Below, in pieces: positions 15,715 through 23,723 of a stretch of DNA of 64,000 nt (the stretch's first letter is position 1; every line of letters starts with the position of its first letter). Below the pieces are notes generated by a model. It was not told the origin of the DNA. It saw only the letters and a list, made by a program, of their open reading frames with translations, and did no database searches. The position numbers and the translations under genes were made by a program. Source of the stretch: Gammaproteobacteria bacterium (GTDB taxonomy: Bacteria; Pseudomonadota; Gammaproteobacteria; UBA6429; Thiohalophilaceae); contig JACQBC010000032.1 of the NCBI GenBank assembly GCA_016194635.1, forward strand, positions 62,001-126,000, given 5' to 3'.

Positions 15715-18237
15715 ATGAAAAATATTAAGGCTACTCTAGGGTTGGATCATGGCGCACTTAATCTGATAGACCAGGTCATCACAGACTACAATGATACACC
15801 ATCACCGTTCACGCCGAATAATTTCGAGCAAACCGAATCAACAGATACTAAATCTACTAAGTTCGCACGCGTTCCCGGCACGGGTATTCATACTGAAGCG
15901 GCGCGGCAAACACGCCTGAATTTTATTAAAGCGCATACAGCAACCAAACTTCAGCACGTGGAAAACACCTCGTTTGAGGCAAAAAGACTCAGCAATAATA
16001 TTGAGTCGTTTATAGGCTCGATCGAAGTACCGGTTGGTATTGCCGGGCCCCTTAAAATAAATGGGCGGCACGCGAGCGGGGTATTTTATGCGCCGATAGC
16101 CACGTCGGAAGGCGCCCTGATTGCATCCATGTCGCGCGGTGCCTACGCACTTTCAACCGCCGGAGGTGTTACCACCCGAGTGCTCGCCCAGCGCATGATG
16201 CGCGTGCCTATGTTTTTATTCGCGGATCTTTCTAGGGCGGCGTTATTTGCCAATTGGGTGGAGGAATATAACCTCGAAATCAAGGCTGAAGCCGAAAAAC
16301 ATTCAAACTACGCAAGACTAATAGAATTGACACCGCAAGTATTCGGCAAGGCGGTGCATCTGCATTTTGTCTATGAAACTGGAGATGCCGCTGGACAAAA
16401 CATGACAACCACCTGCACTTGGCAGGCGTGTTTATGGATCCTAAAACGCACAAAACAGCGCAACGACTTTGCTGTGGAAAAATTTGTTGTGGAGGGTGGC
16501 TTATCGAGTGATAAAAAAGTGTCGTATTTGAGTCTCATCAAGGGTCGGGGGGTAAGGGTCCAAGCCGAGGCGTTGTTGCCTGCGCGGGTTGTCAGGCGGG
16601 TGCTTAAAACCACACCCCATGATATAAAAGATATCTGGAACCAATTTGCGATTGGTGCCACAGGCGCCGGTATTATCGGATTAAACGTAAATATAGCCAA
16701 TGCGATTGCCGGTATGTTTGTTTCCACCGGGCAAGATATTGCGTGCGTACATGAAAGTGCATTGGCCACTACTTTCTTTGATGTGACGCGTGAAGGAGAT
16801 CTGTACGTCTGCATGTCAATGCCAACACTCCCTATTGGAACCATAGGCGGTGGCACCAGGTTACCGCACCAGCGCGAGTGTCTGGAAATGTTGGGTTGTT
16901 ATGGCGCGGGGAACGCGCATAAACTCGCCGAAATTATCATTGGCTTTTGCCTGGCACTGGATCTATCAACCACTGCGGCGATCGTGGCCGGTCACTTCGC
17001 CACGGCCCATGAAATGCTGGGAAGAAACCGGGACATCAATCATTTAAAGCTCGGCGAGTTAAACGAGGAATTCTTTCAAGCCTATTTGCGTATGGCAAAC
17101 GCCGATGCAACGCTTAAGGTAAAAGAAATCATCAGTCTCAATAGTATGGAATCCGGCAGCTCGTTGATCACCGAGATGACGGCGAGAAAACTCAAAAAAA
17201 CCGTCGGCTTGTTCCCATTCGAGATTGTTTATGAAAGCGGGCAACGAACTTTATCCCAGTGTGTTATGGCGAAAATCAAACCCAGCTCAAAAGAAGTAGT
17301 GGGTGCATTAAACCAACTGGCCAGTATGTGTGGTGCGGAGTTGGCTGAGGAATTCGATAAGTACAAACACGAGGTGGGCCTGGGGGGCACCGATCGACGA
17401 GAGCTCGCTGTCTATCGTCAAACCGATAAACGTTTTACTCAACATATTCCTCAAGTGTTTGGGATATATGAAGACCTTGAACGGGAATCGTTTGTTATCG
17501 TGCAAGAGTTGCTTACCGATATGGAATTGATGGACTCCGCCAACGATGTTTCGCGCTGGACGGACGCTCACCTGCAGGCGGCTTTAAAGGGTATAGCGGC
17601 ATGTCATGCCATTTGGTTTGAAAAAGAAGACGGCCTAAAAGCCAGTGATTGGTTAGGAGATTATCCCACGGCTGAACGACGTTGCAGGTTGATGCGCTTA
17701 TATGGTTTATTAAATACTTACGCGTTACACGAATTTCCGCATTGGATCGGCGAAAAAGAATTCGCACGGTTTCAGGCTATTTTGGAGGCCATGCCGGGGT
17801 GGTGGGCGAAAATGCAGGCCATGCCAAAAACACTGATCCACAATGACTTCAACCCCAGAAACCTGGCGTTTCGCAAGACTACCGAGGGGTTACGCTTGTG
17901 TGTGTATGACTGGGAGTTGGCGACGATCCATTTACCCCAGGTTGATGTGGTCGAATTGCTGGCGTATACCTTAGCTAACGACGTAACACCTAGACGCGTG
18001 GTTAATTTAGTTAACTTTCATCGTCAGCAGCTTGAGCAGCAGATTGGAAAAACGATTGCCGCTGATAGTTGGTGGGAAGGGTTTCGTTACGCAACTTGGG
18101 ACTTTTTCATCAGCAGGATGTCATTATATTTAATGACGCACGCCTTCAGGAACTATGAATTTATTGAGCGGGTATATGCTTCCTTGTGGAAACTGCTCGA
18201 TATTGTTGACGAGTACGAAATCACAGCAATCGAATAA
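15715..18237 (+). CDS. Class I HMG-CoA reductase fused to APH-like kinase
   Basis: This 840-residue fusion is the first gene of a six-gene operon. Residues ~60-445 are a class I HMG-CoA reductase: VPVGIAGPLKING, catalytic Glu132 in ATSEGALIAS, NADPH loop DAAGQNM (224-230), catalytic Lys in SDKKVSYLS (266-268), Asp341 in VSTGQD, IGTIGGGTRLPHQRECLEML, and His432 in GHFATAHEM. All catalytic residues are present, so HMG-CoA reduction to mevalonate is expected. Residues ~500-840 form an aminoglycoside/choline-kinase-like domain with HNDFNPRN (Asp711, Asn716) and YDWE (Asp732), so it should bind ATP-Mg and phosphorylate a hydroxyl. Mevalonate or a product alcohol is a tempting substrate but is inference. 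The N-terminal 55 residues are polar and unassigned. There are no membrane spans, unlike eukaryotic HMGR. Confidence 0.9.
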   Translation: MKNIKATLGLDHGALNLIDQVITDYNDTPSPFTPNNFEQTESTDTKSTKFARVPGTGIHTEAARQTRLNFIKAHTATKLQHVENTSFEAKRLSNNIESFIGSIEVPVGIAGPLKINGRHASGVFYAPIATSEGALIASMSRGAYALSTAGGVTTRVLAQRMMRVPMFLFADLSRAALFANWVEEYNLEIKAEAEKHSNYARLIELTPQVFGKAVHLHFVYETGDAAGQNMTTTCTWQACLWILKRTKQRNDFAVEKFVVEGGLSSDKKVSYLSLIKGRGVRVQAEALLPARVVRRVLKTTPHDIKDIWNQFAIGATGAGIIGLNVNIANAIAGMFVSTGQDIACVHESALATTFFDVTREGDLYVCMSMPTLPIGTIGGGTRLPHQRECLEMLGCYGAGNAHKLAEIIIGFCLALDLSTTAAIVAGHFATAHEMLGRNRDINHLKLGELNEEFFQAYLRMANADATLKVKEIISLNSMESGSSLITEMTARKLKKTVGLFPFEIVYESGQRTLSQCVMAKIKPSSKEVVGALNQLASMCGAELAEEFDKYKHEVGLGGTDRRELAVYRQTDKRFTQHIPQVFGIYEDLERESFVIVQELLTDMELMDSANDVSRWTDAHLQAALKGIAACHAIWFEKEDGLKASDWLGDYPTAERRCRLMRLYGLLNTYALHEFPHWIGEKEFARFQAILEAMPGWWAKMQAMPKTLIHNDFNPRNLAFRKTTEGLRLCVYDWELATIHLPQVDVVELLAYTLANDVTPRRVVNLVNFHRQQLEQQIGKTIAADSWWEGFRYATWDFFISRMSLYLMTHAFRNYEFIERVYASLWKLLDIVDEYEITAIE

Positions 18238-18278
18238 ACCTTGGTACACACGCCGCACAAACTTTAAGCGGAGGAATT

Positions 18279-19481
18279 ATGAGAGCACAGAGTGATATCC
18301 AAAGCAATTCCCGCCACCATGGCATGGGTGATTTTTTTATTATCCGCCTGAATGTGGTTGATATGGTTACATTGTCGGGTGTTGTATTGTCATGCATCAG
18401 TATCGCCCTGATGCTCAATGGAAAACGGGAGCTATCCTTAGCGATCCTATATTTAGCGGTGATCGCCGATGCTTTTGATGGTGTGTTGGCGCGTAAATTA
18501 AAACTCGAAAGAGATTTTGGCCGCTACTTGGACGGGTTTGTGGATACGCTGGATTATCTAGTGGCGCCGGCTTTATTTGTGTTTTTATGGGGATTCAATG
18601 CCTGGTACCAGGGTTTGTTACTGGTAATATTCATCATGTGCGGCTTTATTCGGCTTGCGGTTTTTAATCAAGTGGGGAATATTACCAATGCCGAGCATCG
18701 CTTGAGTTACTGGGGCGCGCCCGTGTTCTGGAGTACGCTGGCGCTCGGGCCGATTTTTATCGCCCACTGGTTCATCCATAAAGAATTAGTTTTCTATCTA
18801 TTAATGTTAATACTGCCCCTGTTTTCGATTGCAATGTTACACAACGGACAGTATTACAAATTCAAAAGCCCACTGGTGATGCTGACCGGGCTATTGGCAT
18901 TCAGCATGTTATTTATCAATACGGAATTCAGTGCATGGCAGAAACACATGTTAACCGCGGTTCTGGCCATTTTCCCCTTGGTGTTTGCCGGCGTATTGCA
19001 TATGTTGGTGGTTAAGCATAATTTTCTACAGACTTTAGCAATACCGATTAACAAAACGTGGTTTGGCGCCTCGAAGACGTGGCGCGGGGTGGTCGTGATG
19101 CCGTTATTCTGCGCGGCGGGGTTTTATATAATGGATAGATTTTTCAACGTTACTATCGCGCATTTGAGCTTTGATATAAATCGTTATTCGCCTGTTGCCT
19201 TAGGTTTGATGCTCGGCCTGGCGTATATTATGGCTGAACTGCCTAATTCATTCATAAAAAGAAGAATGGGAATAGCCGCTGGGGCATTGCCAGGCAAACA
19301 TAAATTAATTTTTATCATGGCGGATCAGCTTGATTCCGTGATTGGCTGTGGATTGGTGTACGTCATCGTGGTGGGCATGCCACTGGTGACTTTCTTGTAT
19401 CTTACTGTTATCGGTGTATACATTGCCTTGGCGGTAAAAAGTATTTTGTACTACTTGGGGTACAAGAAAACACGGGCCTAG
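18279..19481 (+). CDS. CDP-alcohol phosphotransferase fused to CDP-archaeol-synthase-like (CarS) domain
   Basis: This 400-residue polytopic membrane protein has two enzymatic parts. Near the N-terminus the complete CDP-OH-P signature D-x2-D-G-x2-A-R-x8-G-x3-D-x3-D is present as Asp64, Asp67, Gly68, Ala71, Arg72, Gly81, Asp85 and Asp89. The C-terminal ~145 residues match the CarS/DUF46 fold that makes CDP-archaeol from CTP: SKTWRG (265-270), AELPNSFIKRRMGI (319-332) and ADQLDSVIG (348-356). One polypeptide could therefore activate a lipid phosphate with CTP and then exchange CMP for an alcohol head group. The gene is 41 bases after the HMGR-kinase gene and 24 before the next. The lipid and head group are unknown. 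Both motifs look intact. Confidence 0.85.
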   Translation: MRAQSDIQSNSRHHGMGDFFIIRLNVVDMVTLSGVVLSCISIALMLNGKRELSLAILYLAVIADAFDGVLARKLKLERDFGRYLDGFVDTLDYLVAPALFVFLWGFNAWYQGLLLVIFIMCGFIRLAVFNQVGNITNAEHRLSYWGAPVFWSTLALGPIFIAHWFIHKELVFYLLMLILPLFSIAMLHNGQYYKFKSPLVMLTGLLAFSMLFINTEFSAWQKHMLTAVLAIFPLVFAGVLHMLVVKHNFLQTLAIPINKTWFGASKTWRGVVVMPLFCAAGFYIMDRFFNVTIAHLSFDINRYSPVALGLMLGLAYIMAELPNSFIKRRMGIAAGALPGKHKLIFIMADQLDSVIGCGLVYVIVVGMPLVTFLYLTVIGVYIALAVKSILYYLGYKKTRA

Positions 19482-19505
19482 TTTATAACGCTAGGGCGGG
19501 CGCCT

Positions 19506-20261
19506 ATGAATATAAAAACACTAAAAACACTGGTCATTACATCCAAAGTAACCTTTGCGCCGGATAATTACGATCCTTTAATTATTGGGTTGGCGTCCTG
19601 CCCGCAAGTCGGCGGTTTATTGGTATTAAATAATAGAAGCTTGTCTATTTTTGTCCGATCAATCGGAGCTTTGGTGCATGGAGCTTATCACTTAGGAACT
19701 ACACTGATCAGCAATCACTTCAGTAACAGCCAAGAACGCCGTGAGCGCGCCTATCGAACCCATGGCAAACCGGTCTGGACTCTAAAATGTCTAAATGGCC
19801 CCGAGGTATTAAAAATCATTGCTGAAAATCAGTTTGATCTGCTATTAAATGCACGGACGCGAGTGTTTTTTGAAAAGCCCCTCCTTGAACAACCACGGCT
19901 GGGCGCAATAAACATTCATCATGGATTATTGCCCGAGCAACGCGGACTGATGTGCGATCTGTGGTCATTATCGAGCGATGAACCCTCGGGATTTTCGCTG
20001 CATAAAATGAACGCTGAAATTGACAGCGGTGGTATTGTAAAAGTCGTCAAGGTGTCTGACGGCACCGATAAAGACTATATAGGCTATTTAAATAAAGCCT
20101 CGCAGGTAGAGTTAGAGACGGTTTGTGAAACGCTTCAAGACATCGAGTCAGCGGGAGAAATTAAAACCTTTCCGAATATCAAGTCCAGCGATCGGCCGAG
20201 GTACACCGACCCTACTCGCCAAGATATTAAACGCATTAAATGCAAAGGGGTGTTGCTATGA
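19506..20261 (+). CDS. Formyltransferase-fold enzyme (Fmt/PurN type)
   Basis: The 251 residues contain the formyltransferase core. Asn136 and His138 in AINIHHGLLPEQRG are followed 37 residues after the Asn by Asp173 in NAEIDSGGIV, matching the N-H-D triad of folate-dependent formyltransferases. The N-terminal ~110 residues are a divergent Rossmann half, and the OB-type C-terminal domain of Fmt is missing, so it is not a tRNA formyltransferase. It probably formylates an amine with 10-formyl-tetrahydrofolate. Its stop overlaps the start of the next gene (ATGA), so the two are translationally coupled. The substrate is presumably an intermediate of the operon pathway, which is inference. Confidence 0.8.
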   Translation: MNIKTLKTLVITSKVTFAPDNYDPLIIGLASCPQVGGLLVLNNRSLSIFVRSIGALVHGAYHLGTTLISNHFSNSQERRERAYRTHGKPVWTLKCLNGPEVLKIIAENQFDLLLNARTRVFFEKPLLEQPRLGAINIHHGLLPEQRGLMCDLWSLSSDEPSGFSLHKMNAEIDSGGIVKVVKVSDGTDKDYIGYLNKASQVELETVCETLQDIESAGEIKTFPNIKSSDRPRYTDPTRQDIKRIKCKGVLL

Positions 20262-22777
20262 GTAAACTACTGGTAGCCCTGCACGGCAACCCAGGCGATA
20301 GTAGCGATTTCGATATGTTGTTAAATAAACTCGCAATTGATACACAAGCCAACATCATTGTTCCTCGCCGGCCGGTTGCGGGGGCTGATCTCGATCGATT
20401 GAGTATTGCTATTGAGGCCAATATAGCGCTCTTCACCCCAAGCGAGGTCACGGTAATCGCTTATTCCTGGGGGTGTTATCTTGCGTGCTGGTGGCTTGTT
20501 ACCAGCCAGTGTAATATAACCAAACTGATCCTTATCAGCCCGACGATCGTTGCGGAAAACCCCCTGTCTTGGTTCGCGATAATACTCACCAAGCTGCCTG
20601 TTATTGGTAATCTTCTGCTAAAGAAAATAGCAAAAACCAAATCCCATGAGTTTATTGAAAAAAGTTTCTACCCGCAGCAGGCTTCGGTGCAGGACCGAGC
20701 CAGCCTCTACAACAAACTCAATAATCCGCTGTTATGGAGGGGCGCCATCCGTTATAAATACCAGCAGCAAGCACGTGGTATAAATAAGTTAAAACCGATT
20801 GATAATATCAATACAATCATTATACGCGGCACGCTGGATAACGCCGCCAATTGGCCCATGCAGCAACAGGCACTGCGCAGGCTTTTCCCAGCCTGGGACA
20901 AGGTTTGTGTACATGCGATCCAACATGCCGGCCATGCCTTGCCCTGGACCGCAACAAACCAACTTGTCCAGATTATACAAAGCGAAATCGGTTTAAAAAC
21001 TACACATCTTTGCTCAAGCATGGAATATTCATCGAAGCAAGATCAACATAACGTGGTTTCATTTCTAAAGCAGCATGCGCAGCGAACCCCGCGCAGGATT
21101 GCATTACGCTGGGCGCTCCCCGATGAAGTACAGGCTTTTAGCGGCGATGTGACGACAAAATTTAACGCCAATGAGATTAATTATGCGGACCTCTACCAGC
21201 GGATCGGATGTTTGGCACAAGGATTGGCGGAGCTTGGTCTGCACTCGGGTGATCGGGTTATTGTATTTTTGCCGATGAGCCTGGAGATGTATGTCGCAAT
21301 GTTTGCGATTCAGTATATTGGCGCGATTGCGGTTTTTTTGGATTCATGGGCGCGCCGAAATCAATTGGGCGCCAGCGCCCGGTGTGTGACACCCAGGGCG
21401 ATGATCAGTCATAAGCGGGCCTTTGACGTCATCGCGGGAATACCCGAACTTGATGCTATACCGTTACGGATTATCGCCGGGCCTGGCTATGACGACTCGT
21501 TCTGTGCGCAACTGGAAACGTTGCTGGCGACGCCTGGCCGCGCAGCGATGAGCGCGGTGAACCCCGATGACACCGCGTTAATCACTTTCACCACCGGAAG
21601 TTCCGGCGAGCCCAAGGGCGCAAACCGGACCCACCGATTCTTATACGCGCAACACGCGGCCCTCACTGCGGTGGTGCCCTATCGAGATCAGGCAACGGAT
21701 ATACCGGCATTTCCGATTTTTTCCCTGAACAATCTAGCGAGCGGGATAACCACCGTGCTGCCCGCCATCGACCTCGCGCGGCCGCATCCCAACGACGCCG
21801 CGGCGCTGGTCAGCCAGGTACTGCATGAAAAAATCACTTGCACAACGCTCTCGCCGTCGATGTTAAATGGTCTTTCCGATTTTTGCAGGCGTAGCAATAT
21901 ACAACTTGCCTCGATCCAGCGCGTTATTACCGGTGGCGCGCCGATTAGCCGGGATAATGTGCGTGACTTCCACGCTATCGCGCCGGCCGCGGAGATCTGG
22001 ATATTGTACGGATCCACGGAAGTGGAACCCATGGCCCATATCGAAGCCAAAGAAATGTTGGCTTTGGAAAACCACCCTGATGTGGAAATCGTTGAGGAAG
22101 GTGTCAACGTCGGCCACATTGCTCCTGGCTTGAACTATAAATTCATCAAGCCGTACAAAGACGCCATTGATTTCGCTCAGTTTAAGTGGGAAGAATGGGA
22201 GGTGCGCAGTGGTGAAGTGGGTGAATTTATTGTGGCGGGAGACCACGTTTGCGCCGATTATTATAACAACAATAATGCATTCTTCAGGACAAAAATCCGT
22301 GCACAAGACGGCACGGTCTGGCATCGAACCGGCGACCTAGCGCGCCTGGATGAGCGCGGTTACCTTTGGGTCGTTGGTCGGGTTCACACTATGATTTGCA
22401 GACAGGGTCAAAACTTTTACCCCGTCAAGGCTGAAGTATTGTTGAATCGCTGTAGCTTCATCAAAAAAGCCGCGTTTTTGGGTATTGACGATGGGCGTCT
22501 GGGTGAACGTACCGCCGTAGTTGTAGAGTTTTGCGCCGGATTCCAAGACAAGCCGGCGGGGATCAAGGAAATTCTACGCCTGTTTCACAAAAACAAGCTG
22601 CGGGTGGATTCCTTATATGAAGTTGATGCCATCCCCATGGACCCTAGGCACCATAGCAAGGTGGAATACGGCTTATTGCGCACCAAGCTTCATGCCGAGC
22701 GGATTAAAGATCTGCTAGCTCAGCAAAAGAAAACACTGGAAAAAATTCAACATGCACTCACCGACGATAGCTTTTGA
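20258..22777 (+). CDS. Alpha/beta hydrolase-acyl-adenylating enzyme fusion (OleC-like ANL domain)
   Basis: The product is about 839 residues. The ATG overlapping the previous stop has AAAGGGG upstream; an ATG six codons earlier is less likely. Residues 1-~245 form an alpha/beta hydrolase: LLVALHGNPGDSSDF (oxyanion loop), nucleophile Ser70 in IAYSWGC, acid Asp194 in IRGTLD, and His226 in HAGHALPW. From ~260 an ANL adenylating domain follows with P-loop TFTTGSSGEPKG (443-454), YGSTE, HRTGDLARLDERGYLWVVGR and a C-terminal Lys in HHSKVEYG. The pattern around DIPAFPIFSL and the Pro-rich loop after it recalls OleC, the beta-lactone synthetase of olefin clusters, which also occurs fused to OleB. However, the hydrolase here has a Ser, not the Asp of OleB. 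It probably activates a carboxylic or beta-hydroxy acid as AMP ester. Confidence 0.85.
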   Translation: MSKLLVALHGNPGDSSDFDMLLNKLAIDTQANIIVPRRPVAGADLDRLSIAIEANIALFTPSEVTVIAYSWGCYLACWWLVTSQCNITKLILISPTIVAENPLSWFAIILTKLPVIGNLLLKKIAKTKSHEFIEKSFYPQQASVQDRASLYNKLNNPLLWRGAIRYKYQQQARGINKLKPIDNINTIIIRGTLDNAANWPMQQQALRRLFPAWDKVCVHAIQHAGHALPWTATNQLVQIIQSEIGLKTTHLCSSMEYSSKQDQHNVVSFLKQHAQRTPRRIALRWALPDEVQAFSGDVTTKFNANEINYADLYQRIGCLAQGLAELGLHSGDRVIVFLPMSLEMYVAMFAIQYIGAIAVFLDSWARRNQLGASARCVTPRAMISHKRAFDVIAGIPELDAIPLRIIAGPGYDDSFCAQLETLLATPGRAAMSAVNPDDTALITFTTGSSGEPKGANRTHRFLYAQHAALTAVVPYRDQATDIPAFPIFSLNNLASGITTVLPAIDLARPHPNDAAALVSQVLHEKITCTTLSPSMLNGLSDFCRRSNIQLASIQRVITGGAPISRDNVRDFHAIAPAAEIWILYGSTEVEPMAHIEAKEMLALENHPDVEIVEEGVNVGHIAPGLNYKFIKPYKDAIDFAQFKWEEWEVRSGEVGEFIVAGDHVCADYYNNNNAFFRTKIRAQDGTVWHRTGDLARLDERGYLWVVGRVHTMICRQGQNFYPVKAEVLLNRCSFIKKAAFLGIDDGRLGERTAVVVEFCAGFQDKPAGIKEILRLFHKNKLRVDSLYEVDAIPMDPRHHSKVEYGLLRTKLHAERIKDLLAQQKKTLEKIQHALTDDSF

Positions 22778-23705
22778 CAAAACTAAAACACTTAATCGCT
22801 GGTGGACATTTATACGCGAGCGATTTCCCCTTGTGGAGCACGCGGTAAGTATCTTCTGTTTGACGCTTGCCAATAGTGTTGTCGCCTGCGCGATTACCGC
22901 GAGGGATTTTAATAGTTATAATTTCTGCATCGCCTATACTGTCTGCTTGTTATTCTTCTTTCGGCTGCGGTGTTTTGATGAAATAAAAGACTATGCGACC
23001 GACAAGCTGGTTAATCCAGCCCGGCCTTTGGCAAGGGGGCTGATTAGCCAAGGGGATGTTAAGCGCATGTTTGTACTCCTCACCCTCGCCGAAATGGTGT
23101 TGGTGAGCTTGCTGGGGGCCAGCGCCTTGTTAGCGCACTCGATAGCGGTTGTTTATAGTTACCTGATGTACAAGGAGTTTTTTATAGGAAAATATTTATC
23201 CCCGCACCTAACCACCTATGCATTGACCCATACCTTTGTTTCGGTGCTGGTGGCGTATTCCATATTTTCACAATTGACGGGCACCGGTGTGGACAGATTC
23301 ACTGTGGAGTTAGTGGTATTTGGGTTGGCCAGTTGGGCGATATTCAATTTGTTCGAGTTCGCGCGAAAAACCTACGCCCCGTTAGAAGAACGTAACAACG
23401 TTGCCACTTATACCACAACCTTCGGCAGTGTTGGCGCCGTCGTGCTGAGTTTGAGCCAAATCGCGGCGTCGATACTGGTGATAGTTTATCTTTACCGGCA
23501 CAACACCATTTTCGACCTGACGAATATTTATTATTACCTAGTGGCCGCGTCGGTTCCGGTTTTATCAGGGATCCTGTTTCTTATCAGGGAAACCCCGGGT
23601 TCGGCCAGGCTCTTCCGCGCTACCTGCGCCGTGTATCTAATAGCCTATTACGGGTTGGTCGCTTACCAGGGTTTTACCAGCCACAACGTTTTTCACAGTG
23701 CATAA
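22752..23705 (+). CDS. UbiA-family prenyltransferase
   Basis: This 317-residue membrane protein has about nine hydrophobic helices. The first aspartate-rich motif is complete: Asp76, Asp80 and Asp84 in RCFDEIKDYATDKL, followed by NPARPLARG, the Mg-diphosphate site of UbiA enzymes. The second Asp motif is replaced by EFARKTYAPLEERN (202-215), an E-x2-R-K form seen in an uncharacterised subgroup. It should transfer a prenyl chain, or bind a polyprenyl diphosphate, at the membrane. Its start overlaps the preceding gene by 26 bases, so it is co-translated. In archaea a UbiA enzyme makes the second ether bond of membrane lipids, a useful comparison given the CarS-like neighbour, but no direct evidence for that reaction exists here. 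Confidence 0.88.
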   Translation: MHSPTIAFDKTKTLNRWWTFIRERFPLVEHAVSIFCLTLANSVVACAITARDFNSYNFCIAYTVCLLFFFRLRCFDEIKDYATDKLVNPARPLARGLISQGDVKRMFVLLTLAEMVLVSLLGASALLAHSIAVVYSYLMYKEFFIGKYLSPHLTTYALTHTFVSVLVAYSIFSQLTGTGVDRFTVELVVFGLASWAIFNLFEFARKTYAPLEERNNVATYTTTFGSVGAVVLSLSQIAASILVIVYLYRHNTIFDLTNIYYYLVAASVPVLSGILFLIRETPGSARLFRATCAVYLIAYYGLVAYQGFTSHNVFHSA

Positions 23706-23723
23706 TCAGGCGGTTTATATCCC

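Noticed and set aside
15534-15728. 64-codon frame overlapping the start of the HMG-CoA reductase gene
   Set aside because: It has no ribosome site or family resemblance and overlaps the well-supported start of the next gene.
20258-22777. Annotation as a true OleBC olefin synthase fusion
   Set aside because: The hydrolase has a Ser nucleophile and no oleA or oleD is present, so only the OleC-like nature of the second half is retained.
15715-23705. Claim that the operon makes archaeal-type ether lipids
   Set aside because: HMGR, CarS-like and UbiA genes are suggestive, but no G1P dehydrogenase, GGGP synthase or geranylgeranyl reductase is present in the window, so only a comparison is made.
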